From SHZI01 sp032122615 (GTDB lineage: Bacteria > Pseudomonadota > Gammaproteobacteria > Steroidobacterales > GCA-2729495), in contig JAQBGF010000109.1 in NCBI GenBank assembly GCA_032122615.1, positions 1-8,996 of the forward strand: a stretch of 8,996 nucleotides of DNA. Direction: 5' to 3'. Positions 1-6,308 of the stretch are shown one piece after another. The stretch's first letter is position 1, and each line of letters begins with the position of its first letter. The notes beneath the pieces were generated by a model that ran no database searches, was not told where the DNA came from, and worked only from the letters and a program-made list of their open reading frames with translations. The translations under genes were made by a program, and so were the position numbers.

Positions 1-54
1 CGTGTGGGTCCCCACTAGCGGGGGCTTCGTGCCGTGCTTGCATTCGGGCACCTT

Positions 55-114
55 TGTGGGTGGGGCTACCGCCGCGATCGTTAGCGGGCGCGGATTAAGC
101 CACTCCTACGGGCG
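55..114. repeat. Decayed inverted REP pair upstream of argR
   Basis: This 60-nt stretch aligns without gaps to the intact REP pair and its 3' flank at 661-720. Hand counting gives 47 of 60 identical positions, including most of the central loop. The right arm keeps the CTAC end (106-109, complement of the GTAG foot), while the left foot has become GTGG (56-59). The two arms now pair imperfectly, with about 14 of 23 positions complementary. It looks like an old copy of the same element in the same orientation, so argR sits between two related copies. It could in principle still form a weak hairpin. The rest of 1-140 shows no gene I can support; the reading frames open there run into argR out of frame. 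Confidence 0.7.
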
Positions 115-140
115 CTCCTGCAGCACCGTGATCCGGGCGC

Positions 141-168
141 TTGACACCCGACGCATTCTGGATACTAT
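141..168 (+). promoter_or_regulatory. Sigma70-type promoter for argR (and probably the arg operon)
   Basis: A perfect -35 hexamer TTGACA lies at 141-146 and a -10 hexamer TACTAT (4 of 6 matches to TATAAT) at 163-168, with a 16-bp spacer. Transcription would begin near 175, leaving a leader of roughly 28 nt before the GTG start of argR at 204. No comparably good promoter is visible between argR and argG, so this may also feed the downstream operon by read-through of the REP hairpin. Confidence 0.65.
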
Positions 169-194
169 GCGCATCCATTCGATCTTATGTGCAT
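166..194. promoter_or_regulatory. Candidate ArgR operator (repeated half-palindromes)
   Basis: TATGCGCAT (166-174) and TATGTGCAT (186-194) are near-identical 9-mers, 20 bp apart start to start, about two helical turns. The first contains the perfect palindrome ATGCGCAT. The pair overlaps the -10 box and the predicted transcription start of argR, which is where an autorepressor would bind. Classical ARG boxes are 18-bp imperfect palindromes placed in tandem about 21 bp apart. The spacing fits loosely, but the sequence is only a weak match to the E. coli consensus. Operator function is inferred from position and symmetry. Confidence 0.35.
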
Positions 195-198
195 GGAG
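195..198 (+). promoter_or_regulatory. Ribosome binding site that fixes the argR start
   Basis: GGAG at 195-198 lies 5 nt before the GTG at 204. This supports GTG 204 over the upstream in-frame TTG at 141, which is itself the -35 box and would precede the transcription start. It also gives a protein of the usual ArgR length. Confidence 0.7.
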
Positions 199-203
199 CG
201 CGA

Positions 204-665
204 GTGCCCGTTTCGGCCGAACAACGCGAGCAGCGGCAGCAGGCGATCCTGAAGATCCTGAGGCGGCAGCACGTGTCGCGGCAGGACGAACTGGTGGATC
301 TGCTCCACAAGCGGGGCATCGACGCCACTCAATCCAGCATCAGCCGGGACCTGCGCCAGCTCGGGATTTCCAAGCTGGACCAGGAGTACCGGCCGGTGAC
401 CGACGGCGAGGAGGCCGACACCGGCCGCGAGCTCGACGTGCTGGCGGAGTTCGTGCTCGAGACCCGGACGGCGGGCCCGTACCAGACGGTCGTTAAAACG
501 GCGGTTGGCGCGGCCGCACAGGTGGCGCTGGCGCTGGATCGCAGCGGCTGGCCAGAGATTGTCGGCACGGTGTCCGGCGACGACACGATTTTCATCGCCA
601 CCCGCACGGGCGGTGACCAGCGGCGGCTCGTGGCAAAACTGCGGGCGAAGTTTACGGCCCTGTAG
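204..665 (+). CDS. argR: Arginine repressor ArgR
   Basis: This encodes a 153-aa transcriptional regulator of arginine genes; in the family an arginine-bound hexamer binds ARG boxes. An N-terminal winged helix-turn-helix occupies about residues 5-60, with the recognition-helix signature TQSSISRDLRQLGISK at 42-57. The C-terminal arginine-binding and oligomerisation domain spans about 75-153 and includes the KTAVGAAAQ region (98-106) and the GDDTIF motif (125-130), whose aspartates contact arginine in E. coli ArgR. The GTG start is chosen from the GGAG site 5 nt upstream and the normal family length (150-156 aa). The stop codon TAG (663-665) lies inside the GTAG foot of a REP element. The gene heads the arg operon on the same strand, and a possible operator overlaps its promoter, which suggests autoregulation and control of the downstream genes. 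Confidence 0.93.
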   Translation: MPVSAEQREQRQQAILKILRRQHVSRQDELVDLLHKRGIDATQSSISRDLRQLGISKLDQEYRPVTDGEEADTGRELDVLAEFVLETRTAGPYQTVVKTAVGAAAQVALALDRSGWPEIVGTVSGDDTIFIATRTGGDQRRLVAKLRAKFTAL

Positions 666-716
666 GAGCGGCTTCAGCCGCGATCGATACTGGTCGCGGC
701 TGAAGCCGCTCCTACA
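661..716. repeat. Inverted REP pair (BIME-like) between argR and argG
   Basis: Two 23-nt arms, 661-683 and 694-716, are perfect reverse complements around a 10-nt loop (684-693). Each arm carries the GTAG foot typical of REP elements (662-665; complement CTAC at 712-715) followed by its own small hairpin, GCGGC-TTCA-GCCGC. Such elements are scattered in pseudomonads and xanthomonads and are thought to be mobilised by REP-associated tyrosine transposases; none is encoded here. In RNA the full pair would form a very strong hairpin immediately after argR. It could protect the argR mRNA, attenuate read-through into argG or bind gyrase; there is no U-tract, so a simple intrinsic terminator is unlikely. 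It supplies the argR stop codon. Confidence 0.88.
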
Positions 717-741
717 GGCGGGTACCACACAGAGGAATGAC

Positions 742-1968
742 ATGACGACCCAGAAGAACAGCGCTTCACCGATCATCCTTGGCTTCTCGGGAGGCCTCGA
801 CACGTCGTTTTGCGTGCCGTGGCTGAAGGAGCACTATGGGCGGCCGATCGTCACCGTGACCATCAACACGGGCGGCATCGATGCGGAAGCCGCGAAGGAC
901 CTTGAGCGCCGGTCGCAGGCGCTGGGCGCCATCGAACACGTGCTGGTGGAAGCCCGGTCGGTATTTTTCGAGCGGGTGCTGAAGTACCTGATCTTTGGCA
1001 ACGTCAGGCGCGGCCACCTCTACCCGCTGTGCGTCGGCGCCGAGCGCGGTATCCAGGCAACACTGCTCGCCGAGCTGGCTCGCGAGCGGGGCAGCCAGAC
1101 GGTGGCCCACGGCTGCACGGCGGCGGGCAACGACCAGGTGCGCTTCGAAGTCGCGCTGCGAACAATCGCACCCGGCCTCGAGGTACTGGCGCCCGTTCGC
1201 GACCAGGGCTTCATCCGGACCGAGCAGCAGGCCTACCTGGAACAGCACGGCTTCCCGGTGCCGCTGAAGGGCTCCGCGTACTCGATCAACAGGGGCCTGT
1301 GGGGCGTGACGATCGGCGGCCGGGAAACGCTTGACTCGAAGGAATCCATCCCCGAGGACGCCTGGGTGTTGTCCGCCAACGCGTTTGACAAGCCGCGGCC
1401 CGCCGCGCGGCACACGATCAGCTTCACGAAGGGCGTGCCGACCGCGCTCGACGGCAAGACGATGGACCCGGTCACGCTCATCGAGACACTGGAAACGGTT
1501 GCGGGACCCTACGCCATCGGCCGCGGCATCCACGTGGGCGACACCGTGCTCGGCACCAAGGGCCGGGTAGCGTTCGAGGCGCCCGCTGCCGACATCCTGC
1601 TGACCGCTCACCGGGAACTGTCGAAGCTCGTGCTCTCCGGCCCGCAGCAGCGGATCAAGGACCAGGTGGCCACCCAATATGGCGACTTCGTCCACGAGGG
1701 CAAGCAGCTCGACCTGGTGTGCCGGGACATCGAGGCTTTGCTCACCTCGGCGCAGCAGCGAGTGACCGGCGACGTGAAAATCGTGCTACGGCCCGGCAAC
1801 CTGTTCATCGAAGGCGCAATCTCGCCACACTCGCTGTTGGCGGCGACCAAGGGTGTCTATGGCGAGAAGGCCGGCGAGTGGACCCCCGCGGATGCACTGG
1901 GTTACTCCCGGATCCTCTCCCTGCCCGGCACGCTGCAGACGCGGGCCGCGGGCGGCAAGCACCAGTAA
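742..1968 (+). CDS. argG: Argininosuccinate synthase
   Basis: This 408-aa cytoplasmic enzyme condenses citrulline and aspartate using ATP to give argininosuccinate, the penultimate step of arginine synthesis. The N-type ATP pyrophosphatase loop FSGGLDTS is at residues 15-22. The synthase motif AHGCTAAGNDQVRFE is at 122-136, where many homologues have CTGKGNDQVRFE, so two alanines replace the usual Gly-Lys. The YSINRGLWG segment follows further on. The FSGGLDTSFCVPWL form of the loop recalls the Xanthomonas/Bacteroides branch of ArgG. ATG 742 is chosen because AGAGGA (731-736) lies 5 nt upstream and the family begins just before this loop; the longer open frame from 505 would run back through argR and the REP pair. 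It starts 25 nt after the REP hairpin and is followed 15 nt later by the P-loop gene. Confidence 0.95.
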   Translation: MTTQKNSASPIILGFSGGLDTSFCVPWLKEHYGRPIVTVTINTGGIDAEAAKDLERRSQALGAIEHVLVEARSVFFERVLKYLIFGNVRRGHLYPLCVGAERGIQATLLAELARERGSQTVAHGCTAAGNDQVRFEVALRTIAPGLEVLAPVRDQGFIRTEQQAYLEQHGFPVPLKGSAYSINRGLWGVTIGGRETLDSKESIPEDAWVLSANAFDKPRPAARHTISFTKGVPTALDGKTMDPVTLIETLETVAGPYAIGRGIHVGDTVLGTKGRVAFEAPAADILLTAHRELSKLVLSGPQQRIKDQVATQYGDFVHEGKQLDLVCRDIEALLTSAQQRVTGDVKIVLRPGNLFIEGAISPHSLLAATKGVYGEKAGEWTPADALGYSRILSLPGTLQTRAAGGKHQ

Positions 1969-1983
1969 CCTCGCAGGAACGAC

Positions 1984-3039
1984 ATGAAAACCGTCATTGC
2001 CGACAAGATCGCCTCCGTTGCGCAGCACCTCAATCTCAAGCGGGAGTTGCGCGTGAGCGCGGAACTGCCCTGCGAGGAGGGCGTGCTGATCGCCGCCGAG
2101 GTGCTCAATAACAAGAGCAACTACAACCAGCTGGAGCTCACCAGCGGGCGTATGGCAGTGGTCAAGAAGGGCGACATCCTCGTCGGCGCGCTCGGCCACC
2201 GGAAGGCGCTGTTCGGCTACTCGGGCCACATTCCCGAGACGCTCGCCGTGGGCGACACGCTTCAGCTGCTCAACATGGGCGGCGTTATCGGCGTGTGCGA
2301 CTCCATCAATGCCAGCTTTGGCCTGCCCTTCGACGTGCGCGTGCTGGGCACCGTGCTCGACTTTCCCTACCTCGGCGAACGCATTGGCGTGCCGGCGCGG
2401 GTTGGCAGGGACAAGCTCGTTGTGGACCCGCCCCTGGACACGCGAGGCGTGCCGGTCGTGGCCATTGCAGGGACGTGCATGAACTCAGGCAAGACGGCGG
2501 CGGCCTGCGCCATCGTCAGCCGGCTGCGGCACCACGGGCACACGGTCGATGTCTTCAAGGCCACCGGCGTAGCGCTTCGCCGTGACATCCTGGCCATGGA
2601 AGACGCCGGGGCACGGTCGTCCCTGATCTTCTCCGACTTCGGCGTGGTCTGCACGACGGGCAAGAACGGTCCCGCGGTCACCCGCATGATGCTGACAAGG
2701 CTCGCCGCCCAGAAACCGGACGTGATCGTCTACGAACTCGGCGACGGCATACTCGGCGCCTACGGTGTGGAGGCTATCCTGCGCGACGAAGGGATACGGG
2801 ACTCCTTAAGCTGCCTCGTGCTGTGCGCCAATGACCCCGTTGCCGCCTGGGGCGGCGTGAAACTGCTGCGGGAAGAGTTCGGTATCGAGCCCGGCATCGT
2901 CACGGGGCCTGCCACTGATAACGACGTGGGCAAGGAGATCATCGTGCAGCGCATGGGCGTGAAGGCGATCAACGCGGTCACCGAGTCCATGCAGATCGGC
3001 GACGCCGTCGCCTCGCACCTCGGGCTGAAGCTGGCATGA
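1984..3039 (+). CDS. P-loop protein of unknown function in the arg operon (DUF1611-like C-terminal half)
   Basis: This 351-aa protein matches no textbook arginine enzyme. Residues 1-125 look like a separate, beta-rich, glycine-rich domain (for example KKGDILVGALGHRK at 61-74 and NMGGVIGVCDSIN at 97-109). Residues 155-345 form a P-loop domain: a long-form loop GTCMNSGKT at 163-171 (five residues between G and GK, as in dethiobiotin synthetase GTDTxVGKT), FKATG at 191-195, a Walker-B-like DVIVYELGDG at 246-255, and VLCANDP at 279-285. The order of loop, ATG, SDFG, E-x-GDG and VLC..DP echoes DUF1611/DgcN proteins, one of which acylates D-glutamate, but the N-terminal half does not look like theirs. 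AGGAA (1975-1979) precedes the ATG, and its end overlaps argC by ATGA. The operon lacks an acyl-glutamate synthase and a deacylase, so a role in one of these steps, most likely the first, is inferred. An NTP-dependent regulator is the main alternative. Confidence 0.8.
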   Translation: MKTVIADKIASVAQHLNLKRELRVSAELPCEEGVLIAAEVLNNKSNYNQLELTSGRMAVVKKGDILVGALGHRKALFGYSGHIPETLAVGDTLQLLNMGGVIGVCDSINASFGLPFDVRVLGTVLDFPYLGERIGVPARVGRDKLVVDPPLDTRGVPVVAIAGTCMNSGKTAAACAIVSRLRHHGHTVDVFKATGVALRRDILAMEDAGARSSLIFSDFGVVCTTGKNGPAVTRMMLTRLAAQKPDVIVYELGDGILGAYGVEAILRDEGIRDSLSCLVLCANDPVAAWGGVKLLREEFGIEPGIVTGPATDNDVGKEIIVQRMGVKAINAVTESMQIGDAVASHLGLKLA

Positions 3040-4106
3040 GCACCCGGGTTCCGGCCCTGATCGTTGGCGGCACGGGCTACGTGGCGGGCGAGCTGCTGCG
3101 GCTGGTCGCTCAGCACCCACAGCTGGAGCTCAAAGGTGTCTCGTCGGAGAGCCAGGCAGGCACGCGGGTGAGTGCGGCCTTTACGCACCTTGCTCCGGTC
3201 GTTAACGAGCTCGTCTTCATCACCCAGGCCGAACTGGCCACGCAGATCAGCGGGCCGAAAGTCGCATTGTTCTGCGCTGCGCCTCACTTGGTGAGCGCCG
3301 GGGTAGTTGCCACTGTGCTGAAGGCCGCGTCGACGGCCGGCAGCCAGGCGGTGGTTGTGGACGTCTCGTCGGATTTTCGCTTCCGGAACGCGGCAGACTT
3401 CCAGGCCGTCTACAAGGAGCCTCACGGCGCACCGGAGTTGCTGCCGGATTTCGTCTGCGCGATGCCGGAGCACGTTTCCGGCATTCCCGCCCTCCATGTC
3501 GGTCACCCGGGTTGCTTCGCCACCTCGATGCTGGCGGGACTGGTGCCGCTGCTCAAGCTCGGTCTTTGCGACGGTCCCGTCTACGCCGCTGGCATTACCG
3601 GCAGCACGGGCGCCGGCCGGTCGCCAATCCCGACGACGCACCATCCGGAGCGGCACTCCAACCTATTTGCTTACAACGCGCTGAAGCACCGGCACGCGCC
3701 GGAAGTCGTGCAGCTGTGCCAGCAACTGACGGGCGTGACGCCGGAACTTAACTTCGTGCCCCACTCAGGCCCGTTTGCCCGGGGGATTCACATGACGCTG
3801 CAAGCGCGACTGACGAAGGGTCAGACCGCCGACCAGTTGCGAGAGGCCTTTGCGGGCTTCTACGCCGGCCAGGAGTTCGTCCGTGTCGTAGACGGCGCTC
3901 CGCGACTAAAAGACGTTGTGGGCAGCAACTACTGCCATATCGGCGTGTCCGTGTCGGGCCACGCAACGAGCCAGAGCGTCGCGGTACTGGTGACCATCGA
4001 CAACCTGGTGAAGGGCGCGGCCGGCGGGGCTGTGCAATGGATGAACCGGCTGCTCGGCATGCCGGAGTCGGCGGGGCTGACGGCCCCGGCGATCGGCTGG
4101 ATATAG
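3036..4106 (+). CDS. argC: N-acetyl(acyl)-gamma-glutamyl-phosphate reductase
   Basis: This 356-aa cytoplasmic enzyme makes the NADPH-dependent reduction of N-acyl-glutamyl phosphate to the semialdehyde, the third step of the pathway. The Rossmann nucleotide-binding motif GGTGYVAGEL is at residues 11-20. The catalytic cysteine is C160 in HPGCFATS. GSTGAGRSP (189-197) and FVPHSGPFARGIH (240-252, with the likely catalytic H243) complete the active site. It is slightly longer than many ArgC proteins (about 310-345 aa). The ATG at 3036 overlaps the stop of the preceding P-loop gene as ATGA, and no strong ribosome site precedes it, so translation is probably coupled to that gene. Its neighbours supply the steps before (ArgB) and after (ArgD). 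The sequence does not show whether it uses acetyl or succinyl substrates. Confidence 0.95.
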   Translation: MSTRVPALIVGGTGYVAGELLRLVAQHPQLELKGVSSESQAGTRVSAAFTHLAPVVNELVFITQAELATQISGPKVALFCAAPHLVSAGVVATVLKAASTAGSQAVVVDVSSDFRFRNAADFQAVYKEPHGAPELLPDFVCAMPEHVSGIPALHVGHPGCFATSMLAGLVPLLKLGLCDGPVYAAGITGSTGAGRSPIPTTHHPERHSNLFAYNALKHRHAPEVVQLCQQLTGVTPELNFVPHSGPFARGIHMTLQARLTKGQTADQLREAFAGFYAGQEFVRVVDGAPRLKDVVGSNYCHIGVSVSGHATSQSVAVLVTIDNLVKGAAGGAVQWMNRLLGMPESAGLTAPAIGWI

Positions 4107-4122
4107 GCAGCGGGGCCAGCGT

Positions 4123-5277
4123 ATGACGACAACATCCGGACAGGCTGAGGCGCGCCACCTGCTGCAGGTCTACGGCCAGCTGCCGCTGGAAGTCACATCG
4201 GCCGAAGGCGTGTACCTGTGCGCCGGCAAGCGTCGGATTGTCGACCTCTACGGCGGCCACGCCGTGGCGGCGCTCGGCTATGCGCACCCCGATCTGCTGG
4301 CGACCCTCAAGGCGCAGGCGCAGACCATGTATTTTCAGAGCAATGCCGTGGCGCTTGACGTCCGGGCGAAGGCCGGCGACGCGCTTGCCGGGTTCGCGCC
4401 CGCCGGCCTCAATCGCGTGTTCTTCGTCAACAGCGGCGCTGAGGCCAACGAGAACGCCTTGCGCGTAGCCTGCCGGGCGACCGGCCGGTCCCGGATCCTG
4501 GCCATCGAACACGGCTTCCACGGCCGGACGGCCGCGGCGGCTGCCGTGACCTGGGGCGCGGCGAAAGGCTGGTACGGCTTTCCGCGCACCCCGTTTGACG
4601 TGGAATTCATTCCGCGAGACGACGTGGCCAGGGCCGAGGAAATGATCAACGGCGAGACTGCCGCGGTCATCATCGAACTCGTACAGGGACTCGCCGGCGC
4701 CTACGACCTGGACACTGGCTTCGTATTGACCATCGCCGAAGCCTGCCGCCGGGTCGGTGCGCTTTTGATCGTCGACGAAGTCCAGAGCGGCATCGGTCGC
4801 ACCGGGGCGCCGTTTGCCGCCGATCTCTACGGAATCAGGCCCGACATGCTGACCGCCGCCAAAGCGCTGGGCGGCGGCTTTCCGTGCGGCGCACTCCTGA
4901 TGACGGAAGCCCTCGCGGGCACGCTGAAATCCGGCGATCTGGGCACCACCTTCGGAGGCGGCCCGATGGCCTGCGCCCTGGTGAGCACCGTTATCGAGGT
5001 CATCCGGCGGGACAAGCTCATGGACAACGTCAAGGCCTTGTCCGCGGCGATCCGTAACAGCGTACTCGTTGGCCCGGTTGAAGGCATACAGGGTCGCGGC
5101 TTCCTGCTCGGACTGCGCTGCCGGCAGCTGGCCCGGAATGTGCAGGCTGCACTTCTGGAACGGAACGTGCTGGTGGGCACCAGCTCGGACCCGAAGGTCA
5201 TACGACTGCTGCCGCCACTGACGCTGGAGCAGCAGCATGTGGATAAACTTGTCAACGCACTTTCTGAAATCGGGTAA
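4123..5277 (+). CDS. argD: N-acyl-ornithine aminotransferase (class III, PLP)
   Basis: This 384-aa PLP enzyme transfers the amino group from glutamate to N-acyl-glutamate semialdehyde, giving N-acyl-ornithine. Class III hallmarks are all visible: NSGAEANENALR at residues 103-114, the aromatic HGFHGRT at 130-136, IVDEVQSGIGRTG at 216-228 with the PLP-pyridine aspartate D218, and the Schiff-base lysine K247 in AAKALGGGFP. The usual ExxQGEGG motif reads ELVQGLAG (185-192): Leu190 stands where ornithine and acetylornithine aminotransferases normally carry the Glu that pairs with a substrate-binding arginine. This may reflect different substrate handling. It starts 16 nt after argC with a weak purine-rich site (AGCGGGG, 4109-4115). 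Succinylornithine aminotransferase (AstC) is an alternative name for the same fold, but the operon argues for a biosynthetic role. Confidence 0.92.
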   Translation: MTTTSGQAEARHLLQVYGQLPLEVTSAEGVYLCAGKRRIVDLYGGHAVAALGYAHPDLLATLKAQAQTMYFQSNAVALDVRAKAGDALAGFAPAGLNRVFFVNSGAEANENALRVACRATGRSRILAIEHGFHGRTAAAAAVTWGAAKGWYGFPRTPFDVEFIPRDDVARAEEMINGETAAVIIELVQGLAGAYDLDTGFVLTIAEACRRVGALLIVDEVQSGIGRTGAPFAADLYGIRPDMLTAAKALGGGFPCGALLMTEALAGTLKSGDLGTTFGGGPMACALVSTVIEVIRRDKLMDNVKALSAAIRNSVLVGPVEGIQGRGFLLGLRCRQLARNVQAALLERNVLVGTSSDPKVIRLLPPLTLEQQHVDKLVNALSEIG

Positions 5278-5279
5278 CC

Positions 5280-5284
5280 AAGGA
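5280..5284 (+). promoter_or_regulatory. Ribosome binding site that fixes the argF' start
   Basis: AAGGA at 5280-5284 lies 6 nt before ATG 5291. An earlier in-frame ATG at 5237 lies inside argD, would add 18 residues not matching the family (MWINLSTHFL...), and has no such site. Confidence 0.7.
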
Positions 5285-5290
5285 ACCAGC

Positions 5291-6304
5291 ATGGGACTCA
5301 AACTATTCAATGACCTCGCCGACTTCAGCATTGCGGAAGTGGAGGCAATGCTGGCGCTGGCACGCCGGCTGCAGACCAGGCCGGAGCCCCGTGCCCTCGA
5401 AGGCAAGGTGCTTGCCCTGCTGTTCCTGAGTCCGTCCTTGCGCACCCTGTCGTCTTTCCAGGCGGCGATGGTGCGGTTGGGCGGCGGCTCGTTCGTGATC
5501 TCGCCCGACATGTCCATCCACGGTCTCGAATCCCGCTCCGGAATCGTGATGGACGGCATGGCGGCCGAACACCTGCGGGAGGCGATCCCGGTGATCAGCT
5601 CCTACGGCGATGCGCTGGGCATCCGCGCATTCGCCAACCGGGTAAAACTCGAAACCGACCTGGCTGACACCGAGTTCTCAGGGATGCGCGAGCTGGCCAG
5701 CGTGCCCTTGATCAACATGGAATCGGCCATCCAGCACCCCTGCCAGAGCCTCGCCGACTGGAAGACGATGGACGAACTGAAGGTGCCGAAGAAGGGTGGC
5801 AAGTTCGTGCTGTCCTGGTCCTGGCACCCGAAGGCATTGCCGCTGGCCGTGCCCTCCTCAACCCTGCACATGGCCGCCATGCGCGGCATGGACGTCACCG
5901 TCGTCCGGCCCGACGGCTTCGAGCTGCCGCCGTCCATCATGGACAAGGCACGGAAGGCGGCCAGCCTTTCGGGCGGCGCCGTGCGCGAGACCAACAACCG
6001 GGCCGAAGCGTACGAAGGCGCCCATGTGATCTACGCGAAGGAATGGTCGTCGACCAGGCACTACGGCGATCGCGTGGCCGACCAGAAACTGCGCGAACCG
6101 TTGCAGGACTGGATCGTGGACGAACCCACCTTCGCCACCGCCGACCCGTCGGCGCGCCTGATGCACTGCCTGCCCGTGCGCCGGGGTGTGGCGGTCACGG
6201 ATCGCGTGCTGGATGGCGCGCGCAGCGTGGTGATCCACGAAGCGCAGAACCGGATGTGGGGCCAGATGGCCGTGGTTTATCAGATGATGGGGCCGGGAGC
6301 CTGA
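5291..6304 (+). CDS. argF': N-acyl-ornithine carbamoyltransferase, possibly succinyl-specific (ArgF')
   Basis: This 337-aa enzyme transfers the carbamoyl group from carbamoyl phosphate to an N-acylated ornithine, giving N-acyl-citrulline; it replaces ordinary ArgF. Carbamoyl-phosphate binding is seen in SLRTLSS (residues 49-55; the usual STRTR has its last Arg changed to Leu53), HPCQ (147-150) and HCLPVRR. Compared from memory with X. campestris acetylornithine carbamoyltransferase, residues 84-94 align without gaps (GIVMDGMAAEH here). Its Glu92, which selects acetyl-ornithine, is Ala92 here; the Bacteroides fragilis succinylornithine enzyme has Pro. The carboxylated Lys302 of the Xanthomonas enzyme is Ala here (RRGVAVTD), and Trp77 is His77. 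Residues around GIVMDGxxxEHLxEAIPV look closer to the Bacteroides enzyme. It starts 13 nt after argD. Membership of the N-acyl-ornithine branch is firm; acyl specificity is inferred. Confidence 0.9.
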   Translation: MGLKLFNDLADFSIAEVEAMLALARRLQTRPEPRALEGKVLALLFLSPSLRTLSSFQAAMVRLGGGSFVISPDMSIHGLESRSGIVMDGMAAEHLREAIPVISSYGDALGIRAFANRVKLETDLADTEFSGMRELASVPLINMESAIQHPCQSLADWKTMDELKVPKKGGKFVLSWSWHPKALPLAVPSSTLHMAAMRGMDVTVVRPDGFELPPSIMDKARKAASLSGGAVRETNNRAEAYEGAHVIYAKEWSSTRHYGDRVADQKLREPLQDWIVDEPTFATADPSARLMHCLPVRRGVAVTDRVLDGARSVVIHEAQNRMWGQMAVVYQMMGPGA

Positions 6305-6308
6305 CGCC

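Noticed and set aside
8..25. GC hairpin near the left edge as terminator of an upstream gene
   Set aside because: GTCCCC/GGGGGC can pair over 6 bp (one T-G pair), but no T-run follows and no upstream gene is visible to terminate.
141..203. TTG at 141 as the argR start (174 aa)
   Set aside because: That TTG belongs to the -35 box and would lie upstream of the predicted transcription start. GTG 204 has a ribosome site and gives the usual length.
2..496. A plus-strand open frame from the left edge through the first part of argR
   Set aside because: It crosses the decayed REP and promoter and overlaps argR out of frame. The product is Gly/Ala/Arg-rich with no family resemblance, and I cannot show it is the tail of an upstream gene.
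661..716. The argR-argG hairpin as an intrinsic terminator
   Set aside because: The stem is strong, but the following bases (GGCGGGTACC) contain no T-run. GTAG feet and a second genomic-style copy at 55-114 make a REP pair the better reading.
505..741. N-terminal extension of argG upstream of 742
   Set aside because: It would translate argR out of frame and then the REP hairpin. The family starts near MTTQ, and AGAGGA precedes that ATG.
3748..5559. A 603-codon open frame on the minus strand across argC, argD and argF'
   Set aside because: It lies opposite three well-supported genes, its product is low-complexity (Arg/Gly/Ala-rich) without recognisable motifs, and long antisense frames are expected in GC-rich DNA.
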